A stretch of DNA of 64,000 nt, taken from Ectobius pallidus. Its lineage: Eukaryota; Arthropoda; Insecta; Blattodea; Ectobiidae. The position numbers and the translations under genes were made by a program. The stretch is taken from NCBI GenBank assembly GCA_964059195.1, contig CAXKWD010000011.1, positions 13,967,951 through 14,031,950 of the forward strand. Reading direction: 5' to 3'. Every line of letters begins with the position of its first letter. Position 1 is the stretch's first letter. Below, one piece after another: positions 60,083 through 64,000 of the stretch. Under the pieces are notes generated by a model. It was not told where the DNA came from and searched no databases. It saw only the letters and a program-made list of their open reading frames with translations.

Positions 60083-60807
60083 CAGTTAACGCCGCTTAAT
60101 GTAATCGCGGTTAATGTTATCAATGGGGTAATGTTATCATTTTTAAGAATTCCTGTTCGGATTAATACCGATACATTGAAAAAATGCTGTTTATTGTGAT
60201 CAAAGATTCGGTTTATGTTATGGTATTTTCTCTTTCGCGGCCTTATTTCCAGGTAATGTACGTCATTCAATTTTTTTTTTAGGGTTTCGTTTCTGACTCA
60301 ACTATTCCTAGCTCAGAGGATAGCCAGTTCGAGGGGTGACATTATTAACTTTCTCTTTTAAGCAATAAAACATGTTTCACCCCAGAGTTAAGCTGCAGCT
60401 TTTGATTTATGAAGATAACAGTATTGACATGCAGTGATGGCTAGTGTAAAATGAAAAGACTTGAACAGACAGGCGTTACATGTATAGATGAGTTAGAATT
60501 CCAAAAATACTCGTGAATCGTAACTGAGTATGGAGTATTGGTTAATGAAAGTAAAAAAATTGAAATCTTTGTTACTGGTTGCAAAAATAATTGGTTGCAG
60601 TTTGTTACTGTATTAGCCTATGAGTGGTTCAATGATTTACAGTTACGTATTATTTTATGAATAAATAGTTTTAATTCTTTTTTGTAGTGTATTATATTAT
60701 ATATGAATACAAAACCTTCATTTAATTCCTTCGGTTATTGTTATCAATCCGTTAATGTTATCAGAATAGCTGCGTCCGGAAGTGATCACAATATGCGGCC
60801 TGCACTG
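60083..60807. mobile_element. Pogo/Tigger-like MITE (725 bp)
   Basis: The ends begin CAGTTAACGCCGCTTAATG and, reverse-complemented, CAGTGCAGGCCGCATATTG, about 16 of 24 terminal bases matching. TA lies outside both (60081-60082 and 60808-60809). Subterminal GGTTAATGTTATC-type motifs recur near both ends, in inverted orientation. No transposase. The minus-strand open frame here is a shadow. Confidence 0.72.
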
Positions 60808-61608
60808 TAGTGAAGTGTATTTATAATACAAATAAAAACAATGGTAGTCAACACGGAAACAGACAGTAGCAACAACATAACCTCACAATGTTCATTATGT
60901 ATACAAACAAGTTTCAAAGGAAATAATACTCAGTCGTAGAATTTGTGTACAGATAACATCAAGCCTGGAAATAAAGTTTGAAGTTAAACTTGGCGAAACA
61001 TGGCGTCTCCTATGTTTAACCTTTTTATCAGGAGATTTTGCACAGCTCATAACAAATTAACATTTATATAATTAAACTGAACTCACTTACCACAAAAGAT
61101 GTAAGAGCAAGAAAAAAATGGCTTTGCTCTGTCATTACCTTTTATTCTGAATTGTTAAGTATTGTGCTTTAAAGAGCGTTGTGGGTTTCAAAGTTGTGCT
61201 CGTGGGGAAAGTTTCATTGTTTTCTAAGTTTCTGACATTACTCGGCCTCTAGAGCTATACACGCGCACTTGAGCGTATTATAACAAGCTTTCAGTCGTCT
61301 GTTCTTCCTTTGTTGGTTCCGACTCTGCGCCTCTTAATACATTTTATCTTAAAATCTTGGTGACATTTATAAACCAGTACACTAGAGAATGTTATATCAC
61401 TTACTGATTCGCCCTGGAGACCACTTTTCTTCACAGAGGAAGAGATTAGTTGAAGTTAATAAAATGTGGCACGATTCTTCGCTCACAGTCAATTTTCACC
61501 TGCAATATTGAGTGACAGAATACTTTTTTATATAATTAGTAGGTTCAGAACCTTGTTATGTTTCATAACTTTATACTTTTAACAAGAAATGAGATTAGAT
61601 ATTAATAA

Positions 61609-62186
61609 CACAGACCAACACCCATTTTGGTGCCTTAGAATTTATACCTATTCTTGGGCATATTTAGGTCGCTGATGGCAAACGTGCCATTAGTTTTGCC
61701 CTATCAGCTCTAGTTTTGTGAGATATGGTATTATCATTATGTATATTATCCCATTTTACGTTTGATGTAAATAAAAAGCAGTGCCTATTTTTAGCTTCTA
61801 AATCACGTAGAGAAAAATTAACACACTAACATTACATTAACATTACAATATAACATTGGGTCTTTAAAAAAATTGATATCACATATTGTACGGTCGTTTA
61901 TGACTTATGAGCTCTCAATTTGAGGGCCAAAACATAATCCTGCTTTTAGTTTTTCTGTACTTCGTACAGTTTTTGTACTAAAGGTCCAAGGTATGGTCAA
62001 GAACCTTCACTAGCTATATTATCAAGCAAGATTTTGTTTCGCGAAAGAGGTTATAAGTTAATGGCACTCTACATGAAAGGAGAGCTGGTAGAGAAAAACT
62101 GTTGACACATTTGGAATAAGCACAATAAGTATATAGCCAAAATCCGGCTGGTCACCAAACAAAAAGTTCTTTTTTGTTGGGCTGTG
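61609..62186 (-). mobile_element. 0.6-kb MITE, family M1, copy 2
   Basis: 578 bp, inverted relative to the 34474 copy and similar over its whole length (shared GGTGCCTTA, TAGGTCGCTGAT, CGTACAGTTTTT, GAGCTGGTAGAGAAAAACTG). The ends CACAGACC and GGGCTGTG are flanked on both sides by TAA, a 3-bp target duplication. Confidence 0.85.
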
Positions 62187-62189
62187 TAA

Positions 62190-64000
62190 TTTAGGTCCGA
62201 TATCCTAGTACTAAGTATGAATAATATGTTTTTTGCCTGCGTGAATTGTATTTTCCATAAGCCGGAAATAAAGCTTTATCAGTTTTTATGTCCCACATCG
62301 ATTTTCTCTTTGGCCCAAGATTATTCTGAGGTAGTGAGGTTTGGAACGGGGTGAACTAAGCCTGAACTGTGAACTGACAGAAAATCTCCTGACACGGGGT
62401 GAACTGACAGAAAATAAGGAGCTACGTGTTTAAAAAGTAGCGGCTTGATCAACGCCGTGAGTGTTGTCATGCTGACCACGTGCCCCAAGTCCTACCATCT
62501 GCCTGTGGTAGATGATGCAGCTGTCGAATGTCCCTCCAGGGATGTAGAGTCACAGAGTTTAGTTTGTAGTATTACATGAACTAATACTACATGACAGCAT
62601 AATCGTACATTAAAATGAATTTCTTATTTACATGAATACCTTTTATTATGTTTGCTCTATTATTTATTTCAGTTAAGCGTAAAGCCTGTAAGGTTGTTGT
62701 ACTCTGTATAGTAATTTCATATAAATAATAGGCTGTAAATTTCCTTTTGTCCAATGGCCAGCTGCCTTTTTTAAAACATTATATAGTACTGTAGTGTATT
62801 ATAAATTAATTGATCTACTCTTCGTATACGAGGATCTCATCTACGCTGTGGCGTAAGCGTAACAAAAATTTTAAGGCAATACAGGTATAACCCAAAATTA
62901 CCATTTCCTCACATCTAATGGTTGAGTTTGAAGATATAGTTTTACTGGCAGTATACTTTTACAAATTGTGGAATTTCAATTGTAGTTTTTTCTTGTCACT
63001 GTCTAGTTTATTTCTTTCTTTCTTTATTTCTGCTTTATTTAAGGCTTAACTTCCGCTATCTGAAGTGGGTGTTATAAAACATAGGCAATTGTACCGAATA
63101 CAGAGTAATTGAAAAAAAGGCATGAATTAGATAGGCGTAGAGGACGCCGACCGCGACAGAAGCTTTCTTGCACACAACTAAATAGCCTAATAAAATATTA
63201 AATATTAAAAATATCAAAGAATTGGGAGACCCCACATGTCAATCGAAGCAAATTTTTAAGAAGGGACAAAAATTATTGATCTTCGCAAATAGAAAAGCGA
63301 ATAGATTTAATGTTTTTCTTTATCTGGATTCTAAGAAGTTAAGATTCATAAGTCATATTGGAAGTGAGGGAAAATATTTGTATATGAGAAAATTAAATTT
63401 AAAAATAATGGACTTGTGCCATTTCTCAAATACGTCTGAAAATATCTTTTATTATTGAATTTGTATAAATTTCAATTTTTTTAGTACTGAAATTACTTTT
63501 GTATCAATATGAAATGTATATGGTCATTTCAAATAGTAAATGGTAGGTTTGAAAGTCATGGACATGTAACATTTCTCAAATGCATGTCCAGTTGAACCTC
63601 GCCAACATCAAGTGATGTCCAGGATATGTGGGGTATTCCAGTTTCATTACAATTTGTTCAGTCTAATCTACAAAGTTAAGTGTCTAAAGGACATGCGATT
63701 TTTTTCTCTGTATAGATGTGTCTAGGTGTATTTCTCTTTCTTTGTCTTGTGCATAGTAAAAGAAAGAACGGTAATATAGGCCCGTGCGCTGGATTTGTAT
63801 TATTGAATATATATTCAGTATGCATATAACAGTCAAGATTCACCTTACCATACCGTACTACACTTAATACCAAAAAATGCCTAAAAAGTTGACCTGAGGT
63901 TTCTCAATTTCGTGATTCAAATACAGTAAGTGGAATTTTATCTGCTTGTAAACATTGCCAAAAAAGATATCATAAATGATAAAAAAAAATGGATTGAAGA
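62190..64000. other. Noncoding right edge
   Basis: 62430-62550 is GC-richer with GTGAGTGTTGTCATGCTGACC and CACGTGCCCC, and may be a retroposon fragment. 63415 and 63570 share CATTTCTCAAAT phrases. No gene recognised. Confidence 0.4.

Noticed and set aside
60010..60270. 86-codon minus-strand frame
   Set aside because: It overlaps the terminal repeat of the pogo/Tigger-like MITE and has no family resemblance.

Overview
This is eukaryotic, AT-rich, repeat-dominated DNA with no recognisable host protein-coding gene. The content (Ty3/gypsy retrotransposon, mariner-type and hAT-type DNA elements, tRNA-derived SINEs, tails of non-LTR retrotransposons, many MITEs) suggests an arthropod, most likely an insect with a large genome. 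A cockroach- or termite-like genome would fit, but this is an impression, not a demonstration. The window is best read as intergenic or intronic sequence in which almost every resolvable structure is a mobile element.

The main feature is a complete, apparently very young Ty3/gypsy LTR retrotransposon on the minus strand (10527-20031). It has two 1227-bp LTRs in which I found no difference, a 4-bp target duplication (ACTT), an intact 758-codon gag and an intact 1209-codon pol. Pol carries protease, reverse transcriptase, RNase H and integrase, in frame -1 to gag. A textbook slippery heptamer (T TTA AAC) lies in the gag/pol overlap. No env is present. Two oddities stand out: the first RNase H catalytic Asp is Gly, and the primer-binding region resembles the complement of a tRNA-Lys 3' end with small interruptions.

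Layout. 1-10500: a 174-bp tandem duplication, microsatellites, a pair of 155-bp inverted repeats 2.6 kb apart, two SINE copies and a broken non-LTR reverse transcriptase tail. 10.5-20 kb: the gypsy element. 20.4-21.1 kb: two decayed mariner 3' halves in inverted orientation. 21.8-24.1 kb: two hAT-like MITEs with 8-bp target duplications. 25-29 kb: SINEs, one of them caught in a segmental tandem duplication, and non-LTR tails. 34-42 kb: a cluster of MITEs, including a foldback-type element with inverted minisatellite arrays nested inside the terminal repeat of an older TA-flanked MITE. 43-56 kb: a transposase fragment, further SINEs, and two copies of a TAA-flanked DNA element carrying remnants of a repeated arthropod ORF of unknown function. 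58-62 kb: a SINE head, a pogo/Tigger-like MITE, and the second copy of a 0.6-kb TAA-flanked MITE first met at 34.5 kb.

No genes act together here apart from gag and pol of the retrotransposon. The short open frames elsewhere are mostly chance or run through repeats. Family assignments come from motifs recalled and read by eye; no search was run.
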